Part shown: positions 33,478 to 45,732 of the stretch, in pieces
Layout of the letters: each line of letters begins with the position of its first letter
Position numbering within the stretch: position 1 is the stretch's first letter
NCBI GenBank assembly: GCA_021396245.1
Contig: WNYE01000024.1
Span: forward strand, 62,001 to 126,000
From: Sporothrix humicola
Lineage: Eukaryota; Ascomycota; Sordariomycetes; Ophiostomatales; Ophiostomataceae
Direction: 5' to 3'
Length of the DNA stretch: 64,000 nt
Program-made: the position numbers and the translations under genes
Notes under the pieces: generated by a model
Database searches by the model: none
Told to the model about the DNA's origin: nothing
The model's input: the letters and a program-made list of their open reading frames with translations, nothing else

Positions 33478-35383
33478 TTTCTGGGGAAGGTGGTGTTTTG
33501 TGTTGTGATAAAAGAAGAAAAGAATTGGGAGGGTAGGATTGGGAAAGGAAGGAGGGGAAGCAAAAGAAAAAGAAAAGAAAGCAGGAAGGAGGGTAGTCAA
33601 TAAAAGGGAAGGACCACACCCGTGTTCTCTGTATGAGTCGCCTCACAAAAAAACACAAAGCCGGTCGTGTTTTTTTTCCTGATGCCTTTTCTTTACTTTT
33701 TTTAGTCGCCCGCTTACACGAAAGCGACTGGGGTCCGTTTGTCCAAGAGGGGAAACGTCGCAACGGAGCGGCGCAGGGAGGGGGGCGTGTGCTAAAAAGG
33801 CACTGGCGCAAAAAGCTTTTTCTCAGTCTTTTTCCCTGTTAGAGTGGGGCAGAATTTTTGGAGCGTTCTAGCGCTTTGGCGTGCTGGCGTTCTGGCTCGG
33901 GGGCTATGACGACAGGCGAAAGGGAGAAAAGCGAAAAAGGAGGAAATGGCGAAGCAGCGAAGGTGCTAGAGTGTGAGTCCGATGGCGATCAGGAAAGTGC
34001 AAAATGATGCAAAATGCCAATTGGGAAATAGCGACCTGCCCAAAATTGGATGGTGGTCGCGAATTGCACCTGCTTCGAGTGAAGAAGAAGGAACGAGTTG
34101 TAGATCGATTGTTCTTTCCTTTTAAGGGGTGTTTCTTGTGTTCCTTCCGGTCTTTGTGTGAATGTTGACCGCAAGTGTCAGGAAGGAGCAAGGGAGCTAA
34201 AACGCGGAGAAGAGATGAAGATGAGGAGATTCGATCAGGAGAAAAGCCGAAGAACTCGAACAACAAGGGACGGGTGACCAGGCATATGCAAGGTGCAGGT
34301 GCAGGAGGAGCAAGTCAATGTCGAGCTTTCCACTTGCGTGCGAAGCGTGCGTGTCTGGCGCGGTCCGTCGTGTTTTGGCGTTTGCTGATGCTCACAAAAA
34401 AGCTGGTCGGGTGACCTCTTGACCAACGTTCCACTCTTTTTTGTTCCTTTGAATTCCTTTTTCCTTGTGAATTTTTGTTGTGCGTCACCCAGGAGGTGTG
34501 TGTGGTTCGTCTGGGGTAAGGGAGAAAAGGGAAAAGCGGCGTTCGCGTTGTGTCAGTGTCGTACGTCCGCGGCGGCAACGGGTAACCGGTTTGTGGCAGA
34601 CGGGCGGATTGCTGTGGACGTTGACTCGGTCTTTGGAAAATTGTGTGCGTCGTCCTGTTCAGGCTGTTGATTTCCCCAGAATATCCACAGGCTTGGGAGG
34701 GAGGGCCGGGATTTGTTTCCGACTGCGGCGGTTGGCAGATTTGGTTCTGAGATTTGAAAAGATGGCGTCGAGGACGTTGAGGGCTTGGCCGGTGAATTTA
34801 AGGTGCAATGACGTCGAGGACAGGTACGATGGCGAATTTGTAATGTGGAGAGAGATTGAAAATGTTTTTGAAGCTCTGTAAGCAGCGTTATGGTCGTGAA
34901 TTGGTAACACGGGAAGATGCAGGCGTAACGGTTGAGATGTCGATAGCGTGGCCGCGATAATGCGTGATAGATGCTGGCACTGATAAGTCGAAACGATTGT
35001 CCGAAATGGGTATACTGTAAAGCAAACGAAGGCCGAAGGTAAAAAGAACGATTGATTATGTAGATAAATAATAGATGCGTGCAAAATGTAAATCTCGTGA
35101 TAGTCAACAAAAGGGATAAAATCAAGATTCAAGAAGGAGAAAGAAAACAAAACAAAACAATCTAGAACAGGGCGGGCCTGAGTATTTATTTCACCACCTT
35201 ATTCTTTTCTCTTTTAATTTTCTTTTATATCAATTCTTTAGTCTTCGACTTACACGGCCGTATGTGGCCATTAACATGCTGCAAGGCGTGCTGCCGCAAA
35301 AACGTGCCCCGAAAAAGGGTGCAGCTTGGATTTTCATAAAGTAATTATGTGTCATGGTTTGCACCCTTCCCGCCGTTTTGCAC

Positions 35384-35430
35384 CCAAAAGGGGACCAAAA
35401 ACGCACCAAAACGCTGCCAAACGCTCCCAA
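35384..35430. repeat. Phased CCAAAA array (locus 2)
   Basis: Five CCAA(AA) elements start at 35384, 35395, 35406, 35417 and 35427, giving spacings of 11, 11, 11 and 10 bp. The A-runs therefore lie on one helical face, as in intrinsically curved DNA. The last three are followed or separated by ACGCT-like words. The array lies 1.9 kb upstream of the arrestin start. Confidence 0.75.
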
Positions 35431-36818
35431 GCGGCCGCTCTCCCTTGTTCTCGTTCCTGGGACCGGCGCGCAAACGACGCAACAACGTGCGTTTTTGTTC
35501 CTTTTGATCGCTTGTGTCTTTGATCTGCCGGCGCCGATTCCTTCAAGACAAAGGAGAAACGCTGACAGACTGAAGAAAACGGGCTGAACGAGAACGGAGC
35601 AATTACGTGCGACCAGGATGTCTCGCGATCAGACGGCGATTTCCGCTTTTGGAACTGCGAGGAACGACATGTGTTGAAATGAAACGAATTGTGGTGAAGA
35701 GAGGTGAAAAATGCGAAAGGATCATGATAAAATAAGACAATGTGAGAAAAGGGACATCCGAAGGGCAGCCTCACGACATTTGCATCATCGCATCTGAATT
35801 AATTCGTCGCCCTGGACTGACAGCAAGCTGAACAGCAAGCTACACGGCTGATCGTTTCCAGAGTTTGGGAGTCGAGAATAAGAGCACATTACACAATCCC
35901 ATTATTTCACACTCTCATCTCCCTCTTTTGTAGAGTGCAGTTCTTCTTCAGCTGACCTGAGCATTACGCCGACTACTACGACGACGTAATACTCTTTTAC
36001 GACATACTGCTTCCCAGGCATCTCTGAAAGAGGAGAAGCAAAGCCACAAATACCTAAAGAAAAACAAAATCAAGGCGAAGCGAGAAAAATGCAGCCAAGT
36101 GGATCAAAAGACTAGAAAGAAGAGGCCTGAACGAAAGCCTGTGAGTCAGGACGTTTTCGGCCAAGAAGGTGGTCTCTCTTGTCTCTCTGGGCTCTTGCTT
36201 TCGAATTGTGTGAATGGTGTGAATGGCGTGAATGGCCTATGGCGTGTTCAGTCCAAAGCACGTAAGCAGGCAGTGGACAAACCAAAACGAAAAATGAAGA
36301 AACGAGAGCATTACGCCCGTATTCCATGCATGCATCTGGTGCTTTCCTAATGACACTCGTTCGTAAGCCTGGGATATCCGTGAGTTAAACGAGTGAGTGA
36401 GTTGAGCCTCTCTGCCTGAACCCCTGTTGGCATCAGAGAAAAAAGAGGCCCGAGATCGCAGCGGCTAGCCACAATTGTGGTGGGAAGTGATCGCAAGTTG
36501 ATCGCAAAGTGGTCTGTGAGCTGGTGGTGGTGTCTTGCTCTCTTGCCTGTCTCTGGCGTCACGAGTGGGCGACGAGCTGGTCCCATTGGCCAATCCTTGC
36601 CTGGTTTTGCCTAGAAGAGTGACAGAAGGGAGGTACAAGCGGGGTGTGGTGGCCGTAGTGGTCCCTTTTTCGTCTTTGCCGTGTTTTTCTTCCAGTCACC
36701 TGGCCTGGCCAGAAGCGGGCTCCTGGCTGGCGCGTTGGCGTCTCTCACGCCAGGAATGATGCACCCTCCCCCAAGAAAAATTTTCTTTCTCATCCTCATC
36801 AGTGCAGTCCCCTCCTCT

Positions 36819-36850
36819 CCAAAAAAGGCAACAAAAAGGCACCAAAAGGC
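36819..36850. repeat. Phased CAAAAAGGC array (locus 3)
   Basis: Three tandem-like elements, CCAAAAAAGGC, ACAAAAAGGC and ACCAAAAGGC, each about 10-11 bp long, with GGC ends at 36829, 36840 and 36850. Same logic as the CCAAAA array at 35384 but with a different 3' flank. Confidence 0.65.
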
Positions 36851-39800
36851 CCATGATGGCTATGACGGTATCCAGTAGCCCCTCTTACCCGTGTTAATGA
36901 CCGTTTTCACACCCCTGCCTGTTGGTCACTGAATTTTTTAGTATCCACCGAAAACGGAGCGTTCATGGACAAGAACAAGCAAGAAAAATAAAAAACGGTG
37001 GAAGAAATCGAGATCTACCACAGATGGGCGGGATATGATTTTCAGCGTCACCAAACATTTTTGTAAGAAAATCAGGCCATTCAAACATTCTGTCTTGTCC
37101 TTGTATTATCAAGACATAACGCTCTGTCGGGCTCTGAATTTATATAAACTGCTTAGAAACTAGTCAACCGAGACATCAGACCATATAACAGTTGCAAGCA
37201 GCCAGGAAAAGCATGCAGAATATGCAGACACAAGTGCAGGAACACCACAACGAGGCTATGCCTTTCGTAGCCAGGCAATGTTGCCTTTTTTTTTTGTTTG
37301 TTTCTCTCTTCACTTATTCCTCTTGCTCTCTCCTCCTCGCTACCTTGATCCTCAAAACGACCCGCCGACGGTCGCGGGAACTGTGGCCAGTGCGTTCTTG
37401 CATGCATGAAAGTCGATGGATTGTTTGGCAAAGAGAGCCTGGAAAATGGCAACGCGGTCCATCGGAGCGTGTATCCCAGACATTGTACCACAGCAAAGGT
37501 GGTGCACAGCGATGCATATGTCAAAAAAATCATAAGCTAATGAAGAGGGACGTGTTGTAGAGGGCCAGCTGACCGATCAGTTTTTTTCTCCTCTCCAGTA
37601 CTTCTTTTGTCTGCATTGGTGGCTTGAACAACATGGCGTCCGGGTGATTGGTTGCGAAGATGGGGAAACGAGGGGAAAGAAACACAACAAGACTGAAAGA
37701 GGAGAACAACACACGGCCTCTGCCTGGAAGATGCCGTCCGCAACAAAACATGGCGAGAGCAGGTTTCTTTTCACAACTATGGCCAGACAGCCAGAACGGA
37801 AGAGAAAACGCGGCATCTAGTTGTTCGATAACAACTTTCAAAAGCAACAAAAAACACAAAGCAGACGCCGTCTCTCAAGCCGTCTGTCTGCCAAGAGATT
37901 GATTAGATGGCCTGTTCTTTGCTTCTGTACTTTTTTCTTTATTGGGCTTGGCCAGACCAGGCCACACACAATCGTTCCACCGCGTCTCAAACAGAATCAC
38001 GTTTCTGGTCGATGCACAATACTCAGCATGTCGAGCCGCACTCTGCAGCCTCGCGTCAGGTTTATTGCCGTGTATAGAAAGGAAATACGGTCGAAAGGCT
38101 GCCCTCCATTTCATCACCTGCATCGTTTTGTGAGGCACGTGAACCACACCCCCTCCAAGATGTAAAAAAAAGCAAAACGGGATGCACCGTTTTGTCCATC
38201 TCCGCGGCTCTTCGGAATATTGTGGCAGCAGTTGGCATTCATTTAGACGCTGCACTTTTATGAGCTCTGCCTTTGTCATATTTCATATGCGACTTCTGCA
38301 ACTCACTTACGATGTTGAACGTGACGATAATATATGTTGGCTTCCAAGTGACCTCATGCTCGCTTCACACGTTTTTGTTTTTCACCGTATTTCACTTCAC
38401 TTCACAATACCGTGTCAAACGATGTATGTCAGTACGTACATAATATCTGCGAGAGTTCTCCGGGCGTGCCTGGATCGGTGTGTGCAGGAGCTGAAGCTTG
38501 GACCTGCACGGCTACCTCATTGCCGGAGCTAGGCGAGAGGACGAGACTCAAAGACTGCGAAAGGATGAAGGGAAAAAATAGAAGCACCGAACAAGACACA
38601 AACACAACATTGTCAGCATGGCAACATGGCAATACCAAACAGGCAACTCCAAGCCAGTCAGTCTGCCAGCCAGACTCGTTTGTGTTCGGACACCATGTGG
38701 AAGAGAAAAAAAGACGTGGACAGAATGTGGACCCTGTGACATAAGAGAGTAGTAAGAACACCTCTTGCATCGGACGTCTAGACCGGTTCGCATACCAGCA
38801 TGCCGTTTCTTTGGAAAAGCTTCCTCGAAATTTGCCATCGTTTTCTTCTTTTGCTTCTTTCGCCTCTGTTCTTTCGCGTATACCCGCTCTGGCGTCTTTT
38901 TGTCCCTTCTCGATGGTCTTGGCGGCATGGTATGGGAGCAACACCAATTTCGCGGCCTCGCGTTGTCGGTATTGTCCATTCACCTTTTTTATTTCGCCAT
39001 TTCTGGCTCTTGAATATTTCACTCAGCCTATCCGTGATAGCATCTGTCGGCTGTCTGTAAAAATAACAAATGACCGGAGGCTAGAAGACCCTGGCCATGG
39101 CATTTTCCGGTCTACGAGAATTGTTCTCGGCCGACAATTGCCTCGTCTTTTGTGAATCTCAGACGTGCCATTCACACCGTTGTCTGTCGTCACTTTTCTG
39201 CGCCGGCCGGGATATCTCCAAGCTATCAGATTATTAGGTAATTTAGCAGCCCATTCACGACATTTCCACATAAACTCAAGCTTGAACAAGCCACCAACAG
39301 GCGAAGGAAGCCGGCGTGGAAAAGAAACGAAGCGATGCAAAGAAAATTTTATCAGATCTAGCTCTGGGATCAGACCTCGTTCCATCGTAACAGGAAGCCG
39401 GAATCAGTCTTGAAATTTTCAACGAGCATATTGAAGTGGATGCCGAGCACATTGAACCTGCTCACCGTTTCTTTTCACGACGCCTTCCGTCTTAGTAGTC
39501 CACTCATTTGTTGCAACGGAGAACGTGACCGTGAACGGCCAAGAAGAAAGGATCGTGAATTGTCCGATGGAAATGGTAATTGTGGATTTTGCATCAGAAG
39601 TGAGCTGAGCTCAAAGGTGGAAACCGTATCCACAGCACTGGAATAGAAGGTGAAAACAGTCAAACAAAACGGCTTGACGCGGCCAAGGAAACAGAGGGCT
39701 AGACTCGCTCACTCAGTGAAGCTTCGTGAAAACTCTTCCCAAACCAGGCCCAGGCAGGCAGCTGCGAATTGCCTGGACAGGAAAATTGCCAAAAACGGAA

Positions 39801-42495
39801 ATTCCTACCTCTTCCACTTCATCTCGTACCTCGCAGTCCGTCTTACATGTTCCCTTTGCTATTCTGGGACATCGTATGCCTCACACATTGGATCATCGCC
39901 AGCCCGTACCTGCATTCTCTCGTCGTCGCCGGTGACTCGTAATACGGCGCATCCAGAAGTTCGTACTCTTCATCTTGCTCACTGTTGGCCTCCGTTTTCT
40001 CGTTTCCATGCAGCAGCCTCACTCATCGAGCATCATGTCCTTCTCGTATTTTCTGGATTTTTCTGTACACAGCAGTTTGCCTCCTCCACATATCTACTAA
40101 GAGCAACGTTCCACTTCTACCCATTAGCCATCACCATCTCCATCTTTTGCCGCGTCTTTCCTTCTTTCTCAATGTCTCCTTTTCACTGTTCACACTCCCC
40201 TATTCCACTCTTCCCGCCTGTTGTCTCCATTTTCTAATTTTGATCTGACGTCGACGACATCTAGAACGTCAGAAACGGAGACGGAGAAGTAGTAAAATAC
40301 GGCGAATGGCAATAGATGGCAAACAATGACAACAATGACGACAATGGCAACAGAATGGCAAATTTGTTAGTGATCCTCCTTCCTCATACGGTGTGCCTTC
40401 CGTTGTTGAACACGAAGAAAAGTTTTCTCCCTGTTTTTGGTAGCTCCCGGCCCTGTTGGCCCATTTTCTAGCATGTTCCCTCACTAGAAAACCACAAAAG
40501 GCCCATCGGCGTTACGAGAGAAAAACGTACAAAAGGCCCGTCTCGACTTTCCCAATTTGGAACAAGGTCAGAGAAGCACCGTTTTGCCTCGTCGGAGGTC
40601 GCCGATGCGGATGAGCTGGCCCGTCTCGCCCGCCGCCTTACAGACTCACCGTCTCGCAGAGGGACACGGCTAGGCGAGGCTGATGCAGACTGATGGAAGT
40701 GGCCGATGATTTGGTAATGGAAGCTCACGATGTTGTTTTGTGTTCCATAAGGTGTCCATAATTGCTCCATATTGCCTCCTTTTTGGACATTTTGACAGAA
40801 CCTTTTGACAGAACCATGACAGAACTATTTCGTTCTTCACTCCGTTTCTCCCATTTCATCTCATTTCGCCGCCATTTCCGCCAAAATGACCCTTTTCTTC
40901 TCCTCCAAACAGTTTGTATGACAGAACTTTTGCTTGTTCTCACCGTACTTTTTCATTCTTTCCCAAAACTCATCCGCACGGAAGGCAACACGAACGGTCT
41001 CTTGACAGCTGATCGTCAACGGAAGACGGAGATACGCCGCCAGATGCTCGGCATGTTCCCTCTTGATACAGATGCACCTGTGACATTCGATGTGCGACAT
41101 TGTGATCTTGTATTGCATATTATTTCACCATTGAAGCTCATCTCGTACGCCAATGGCCCGAACACCACTTCCAGACATTTGTACACATTCAAACGGCGAG
41201 ACCCGTCGTGCGTCCGACTTCAGCCGCCTCGCCCGCACCGTCTGCCTTGTCCCTCCCTCTGTGCCTAGAACTCTCAACCACTGAGCCTTGTGCACCTCTT
41301 CTTGTCCCTTCTCTGTTCCTCTGCCCTTCCCCAGAAGACGGCCAGCTCCACTGGGCCTCCATCCCTCTACCCAGCGGCCGGCTCCTTACTCCTAGCTCCT
41401 TCTCAGCAGCTCCTAGCCTCGACTCTATTTCCTTCGCTCCAGTCTGCACTCGTATCTGCATTTCGTCACTCTCCTACCCTCCATTGGGCATTCTTCCGTT
41501 TGGAGTCGTGCTTCTAGAAGCATGTACCCCAGACGCCCATGCACGATAGTCTGCCCCCCAGCCGCACAGTCACCGCAACTGCCCGTAGTGGTGTCTCCGG
41601 CTCCCATCCGCTGTTGCGAATAGGCGAAAATTAGTCGCACCCATACACCATCACCTCTCCAAGAAGGCGTAAAGGCGTAGCTCGCCGCTGGCCGATAAAG
41701 GCCGATAACGCTTCGATGGCATTCAGATGACTCTGGGAACAGTCTGGGGGTGGTGTGAGGATCGGAAGAGTGAGAGTCTGGGGTGTCGATCGTCCAGATC
41801 ACTACCACCCCGGTTGCCCTTTCTGCAAGACAGCCTGAAGTGAGGTTGTCGTGTGCTGTTTAGCCAATAACAGCTCGCGAGGCTGCTGGCGTGATCGCTT
41901 ATTCCATGTCGTCCGATGTTGCTTTAACTGGGCTTGTGTAACCATTGCATTAAAGCGGCCGATATGCAATAACAAGATGTAAGCGAGGCAATACCGTAAA
42001 CGGCGGATGACGGTCGTGGCCAACGCAATGACTTCAGCACCATATGGGATGTTGTTGAAATGATCGAGTCATCATATCTGGACTTGTGTGAATTGTGCTT
42101 CAGAAAGAGGGCAGGACGGTCGAGTCTTGGGGATTGCCGGTGAATCAAGCTCTCGGTGTGAATGTGACGTGGGCGTGATATCAAGGTGAGCAAAGAGCTA
42201 CAATGCGCAGGACTCATATGCGCTTGGTGTAGATGTCAACCCGTAATTGAAGGAGTGCTGTTGCTGTATGCATATCCTAGGATGACCTCCATCCTGAGCG
42301 TTGCGTTTGTGACTCGATGACGATCTCGACGCCCCCGTCAATGGGAAACAAACAGCGTATTATTGTCCTTCAAGTGTGGTTGTTGCTGTGCCTCATCCAG
42401 CCGTTCGAGCTCGAGACTTGAGGTTTAATGCTTGGCGTTAAAGGAGTCGAGTTTATGACAAACGAATCGGTGGATCAACTACCTCGTCTTGTCAC

Positions 42496-43200
42496 TTAGA
42501 TCTTGTACCCCATAAGCTTCAGGTAGCCGACGGCAATGGCCAAGCTCGGCACCGCCCACACGAGGTCCAGCTCAATCACGGACCACACCCACAGACAGCC
42601 AATGGGCGGTGCCTGCTTGAGGACGGCAATGTAGCCGTACTCGTTGGTGATGTGGATCAGGTAGCAGCCGGTGACTGTGCTCGTCACAAAGAACAGGACT
42701 TGCCGCAGCGGATCCTGGAAGCGAGTAGGCAGGCCGGGCAGGATGCGCGGGTCGGACGGGTGGCGGTGCAGGTTGTAAAAGATGAGACCGAAAACGCCCA
42801 GCGCCTGCAGAGCGCGCTTGATCACGGAGTGCCACACAATCTCGACGGCGTACTGGTTCTGGACGAGCACGTCGAGCGTAAAGTGCAGCATGGCGAGGCT
42901 GACGCACCACAGGATAGTGTCCAGAATGCGTTCGGCGAGGGGAGAGACGGCGCCGTCCTCCTCTTCTTCGTCATCGTCATCACTCTCGTCATCGTCGCTG
43001 CTCTCCTCACCGGCCGCCTTCTTCTTCTCCTTTCTGAGCTCCTTTTGGCGGGCGTCGGCCTGCTGGAAGAGGTTCTGCTCGCCGGCAAAGTCGAGGAGCG
43101 TCTTGCCCGTGGGTGCCGAGCGATCGGGGTGGACGAGCTTGATTTCGGCGGCGTCAATGTCGGCAGCCGAGGGCCCCTTGCGAGCATTCTTCTTGGCCAT
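42496..43200 (-). CDS. Conserved fungal multi-pass membrane protein (DUF7719-like)
   Basis: A 234-residue protein. The hydrophilic N-terminus (MAKKNARKGPSAADIDAAEI) carries a KELRKEKKKAA basic patch and a Ser/Asp/Glu run (residues about 67-83). Four hydrophobic segments follow: about 92-114 (ILDTILWCVSLAMLHFTLDV), 131-147 (GVFGLIFYNLHRH), 168-185 (VLFFVTSTVTGCYLIHI) and 199-233 ending in the conserved-looking VGYLKLMGYKI. HRHPSDPRILPGLPTRFQDP lies in a loop. The pattern matches a fungal protein family of unknown function, which I associate with DUF7719; the family name is from memory and moderately sure. It probably sits in an internal membrane. Divergent from GPI12, with 1.06 kb between the starts. 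Confidence 0.85.
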   Translation of the reverse strand: MAKKNARKGPSAADIDAAEIKLVHPDRSAPTGKTLLDFAGEQNLFQQADARQKELRKEKKKAAGEESSDDDESDDDDEEEEDGAVSPLAERILDTILWCVSLAMLHFTLDVLVQNQYAVEIVWHSVIKRALQALGVFGLIFYNLHRHPSDPRILPGLPTRFQDPLRQVLFFVTSTVTGCYLIHITNEYGYIAVLKQAPPIGCLWVWSVIELDLVWAVPSLAIAVGYLKLMGYKI

Positions 43201-43380
43201 GGCGTGTGATGGGGTGGTGAGGAAGGAAAGTCGGAGTATAGGATGTAGATGTGTTGTTATTGTCGTATTCAGCCTGAAGTGAAGCTGGGGAGAGGCTACC
43301 AGTGTGAGCTATCGAGGTGTGGTTGGAAGCTTGAGCTTGAGCTGAGGTAGCTTGAACACGTGTAGCTTTCTTTGTCGGAC

Positions 43381-43398
43381 TTTTGGCAGCTTTTGGCA
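43381..43398. repeat. TTTTGGCAGC direct repeat (locus 4)
   Basis: TTTTGGCAGC TTTTGGCAGG: two copies exactly 10 bp apart, about 180 bp upstream of the DUF7719-like start codon. Confidence 0.6.
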
Positions 43399-43571
43399 GG
43401 AACCGAACACGCGCTCAATCTTATTGCGTAAGTAATACGGGCGTAAAAAGTTGGGAAGAGCGGACCGCGTCAATGCGAGTCCACGCCAAAAAGGAAGGCG
43501 CGCTTGGCCTGGTTGCTTCCTGCCCCTGTTTCTCTGTTCTTACTAGTCACTGGTGCGCCCCAAACCGGGAA

Positions 43572-43598
43572 TTTTGGCATTTTGGGGTCGTTTGGGGC
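43572..43598. repeat. TTTTGG cluster (locus 5)
   Basis: TTTTGGCA, TTTTGGGG and TTTGGGG with GG cores at 43576, 43584 and 43594 (8 and 10 bp spacing), in the shared upstream region of the DUF7719-like and GPI12 genes. The phase is less regular than in the other clusters. Confidence 0.5.
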
Positions 43599-44257
43599 CA
43601 GCTATGAAATCATGCGGCGTCCTCGTGCCTTCCTCCTGTTTCCTCCTGAATAGCTGTAATTAAACCCCCTCCACGCGCCGCTACAGAATCCACGCTGGAC
43701 CACGGTATCGCAGCTGTTGCTTGTGACCAGAAAGAGGGGCCAATTCGCGATCCAGTGTGGTCATAGTAGATGTTGGAGGGCCGAGGCGGCCCCAACAAAT
43801 CTCAAATCGCAAATTAGCTGCGCATAATTAATTACAGGTTCTCGCTCGTCCCGTCTGGCCTCTTTTCGTCTCTGTCTCTCCTTTTTTTTCTCGTCACTTT
43901 GCGACCCGAGCCCGCGGACCGAGCTATACTTTGACTCTGTACGTCAATAAAGTCAATAAAGTACCTGTACCTGGGACCTGACCAGGGGTCGCTTTATTTT
44001 GATCCCGTCCAGGCCAGGTGGCATTATCGTTGTTTTCGTTCGCGACTTCCCTCTTTCGATCTCACGAGACCAACTGCCCACGGTCGCACCTGCCTCCTTT
44101 TGCTTCTTTGTCGCAAACCCCAATTGCCGCTTTTGTCGCGTGCGCCAACGGAGCCCTTCGATCCCTTTCGACTCCTTTTCTCGTCCACTCGGCCTTCATT
44201 CTCCGATAACTCCCCTCTCTTGTTCTCGTCCGACCACGAACCCCACCACGACACACG

Positions 44258-45175
44258 ATGAGCCTCCTCACGATCCTCGGCGCGCTCGTCGTGCTCGTCC
44301 CCGTCCTCTACATGTACACCGTCGCCGTCGTGGCCGGCAAGTTCCCGACCCTGCGCAACAAGCGCATTTGCCTGCTGATCGCCCACCCGGACGACGAGGC
44401 CATGTTCTTTGCGCCGTCGGTGCTCGCCCTCACCAAGCCAGAGACGGGCAACCACGTCAAGATCTTGTGCCTCAGCAGCGGTAACGCCGCGGGGCTCGGC
44501 GAGACGCGCAAGCGCGAGCTCGTCAAGAGCGCCATGACGCTGGGGCTGCGCGCCGAGGACGACGTCTTTGTCGTCGACAGCCCCGACTTCCCAGACAGCA
44601 TGACGACCGAGTGGGACAGCCAGAAGATTGCGACCCTCTTGGCGAGTGCGTTCACGCCGGTGGTGCCGGGTGCCAAGGTTAAAGATGCGCCGACCGCGAC
44701 GATCGACGTTTTGCTGACGTTCGACGCCGGCGGCATCTCGGGCCACCCCAACCACATCTCGCTCTACCGCGGCGCGCGCCGGTTCGTCGCCGCCCTCATG
44801 CAGGGCAAGCCCGGCTGGCGGCCGCCGGTGGACCTTTATACTCTGACGACCGTGCCGTTCGTGCGCAAGTACACGTGGGTCTTTGATCTGGTGCCCACGC
44901 TCGTCTCGTGGAGCCTGCGGATACGCTCGGCCGGCTCGGGCACCACAAAGGCCAAGGACGCCAAGGAACACCCCGGGGCCCTCGTCTACCTGGCCGACCT
45001 GAATCCGTCCGCGGCGGGCGGCGGGCTGGGCACGGCATGGCGCGCCATGACGACGGCGCACCAGAGCCAGATGGTGTGGTTCCGCTACGGCTGGATTGCG
45101 CTGAGCCGGTACATGGTCATGAACGACCTGCGGCTCGAGAGCAACTTTGGCCCGGCCGACCTCAAGAAGGCGTGA
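44258..45175 (+). CDS. GPI12: N-acetylglucosaminyl-phosphatidylinositol de-N-acetylase (PIG-L)
   Basis: A 305-residue single-exon protein of the LmbE/PIG-L deacetylase family. It removes the acetyl group from GlcNAc-PI, the second step of GPI-anchor synthesis, on the cytosolic face of the ER. An N-terminal membrane anchor (residues 4-27, LTILGALVVLVPVLYMYTVA) precedes the catalytic AHPDDE motif (42-47), whose His/Asp residues bind zinc. The second conserved site, SGHPNHISLY, lies near residue 164. LSSGNAAGLGETRKREL follows the family pattern of LCLSxGNxxGLGxxR. Length and topology are as expected for fungal Gpi12. The presence of a probable GPI-anchored protein at 54.4 kb is consistent with, but not linked to, this pathway. 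Confidence 0.96.
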   Translation: MSLLTILGALVVLVPVLYMYTVAVVAGKFPTLRNKRICLLIAHPDDEAMFFAPSVLALTKPETGNHVKILCLSSGNAAGLGETRKRELVKSAMTLGLRAEDDVFVVDSPDFPDSMTTEWDSQKIATLLASAFTPVVPGAKVKDAPTATIDVLLTFDAGGISGHPNHISLYRGARRFVAALMQGKPGWRPPVDLYTLTTVPFVRKYTWVFDLVPTLVSWSLRIRSAGSGTTKAKDAKEHPGALVYLADLNPSAAGGGLGTAWRAMTTAHQSQMVWFRYGWIALSRYMVMNDLRLESNFGPADLKKA

Positions 45176-45732
45176 TCAACGCCCAAGCCAGGTTGTTGCT
45201 AACACAGGCACGAACACCCACCTCAAGACAAAAAATGACAAAACGACAAAAAAATATAAACGAATTTATGACTTTTCTTTTCTTACAACACAAGTTTTCA
45301 CCAAACACATATAATTACATAATGTGAGGCCGCTTGCAGACACTGCAGACATTGCGGGCCGAGGGAGATAGGACAGAGATAAGAAGAACGGAGGAAGAGC
45401 AGAGGAAGATCGGGGAGTGGACAGCATATTTCATTTGTCTGGCTCATAGGCCGTGGACACGGACCTACATAATACCTTTCCTGCGTCATATTTTGTACAA
45501 CCAGACTGTATCATTTTGGGGCATCGGCCAGCAAAGGCTTGGGTCTCTTGTATATACCGGGAGGAGGAATTTGGGGATATAAGAAGCATAGGATCACGGA
45601 TATTTCACGGATCACTTCACATCTCGTTCACATAGGGACAACAAATAAATCAACAACGTAAAATCAATTCAACTCAAAAGATATCAACAACAACATGGCA
45701 ATTGTGACAGCAACATGAGAGACCATATGTAC
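45176..45732. other. Convergent 3' spacer
   Basis: 557 bp between the GPI12 stop and the stop of the ATP13-family gene. It contains AT-rich runs (45245-45275, 45650-45680) that could serve as polyadenylation signals for both genes. Nothing else seen. Confidence 0.7.

Larger units (their letters stand above)
33478..42495. other. 9-kb gene desert
   Basis: Between the arrestin start and the stop of the DUF7719-like gene. The left 120 bp is a CT-rich (coding strand) leader of the arrestin gene. The rest is a patchwork of purine-rich and pyrimidine-rich blocks, with phased CCAAAA arrays at 35384-35430 and 36819-36850 and small repeats such as GTGTGAATG three times near 36208-36237 and AATGACAAC-like words at 40318-40360. 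Open frames are up to about 200 codons but lack domains, consistent codon bias or splice structure. No RNA gene or mobile-element protein was recognised. Unspotted genes with many small exons, or long non-coding transcripts, cannot be excluded. Confidence 0.55.
43201..44257. promoter_or_regulatory. Bidirectional upstream region of the DUF7719-like and GPI12 genes
   Basis: A 1.06-kb divergent spacer. Towards the DUF7719-like gene there are TTTTGGCAG repeats at 43381 and 43391 and a TTTTGG/TTTGGGG cluster at 43572-43598. Towards GPI12 lie the direct repeats GTCAATAAA GTCAATAAA (about 43942-43960) and GTACCTGTACCTG just after, then a 200-bp CT-rich leader running up to ACACACGATG. No gene between. 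Confidence 0.6.

Noticed and set aside
34553..35150. Two overlapping minus-strand frames of 163-190 codons
   Set aside because: No domain, low-complexity Ser/Thr/Phe-rich, and the two frames overlap each other; they fit non-coding leader DNA.
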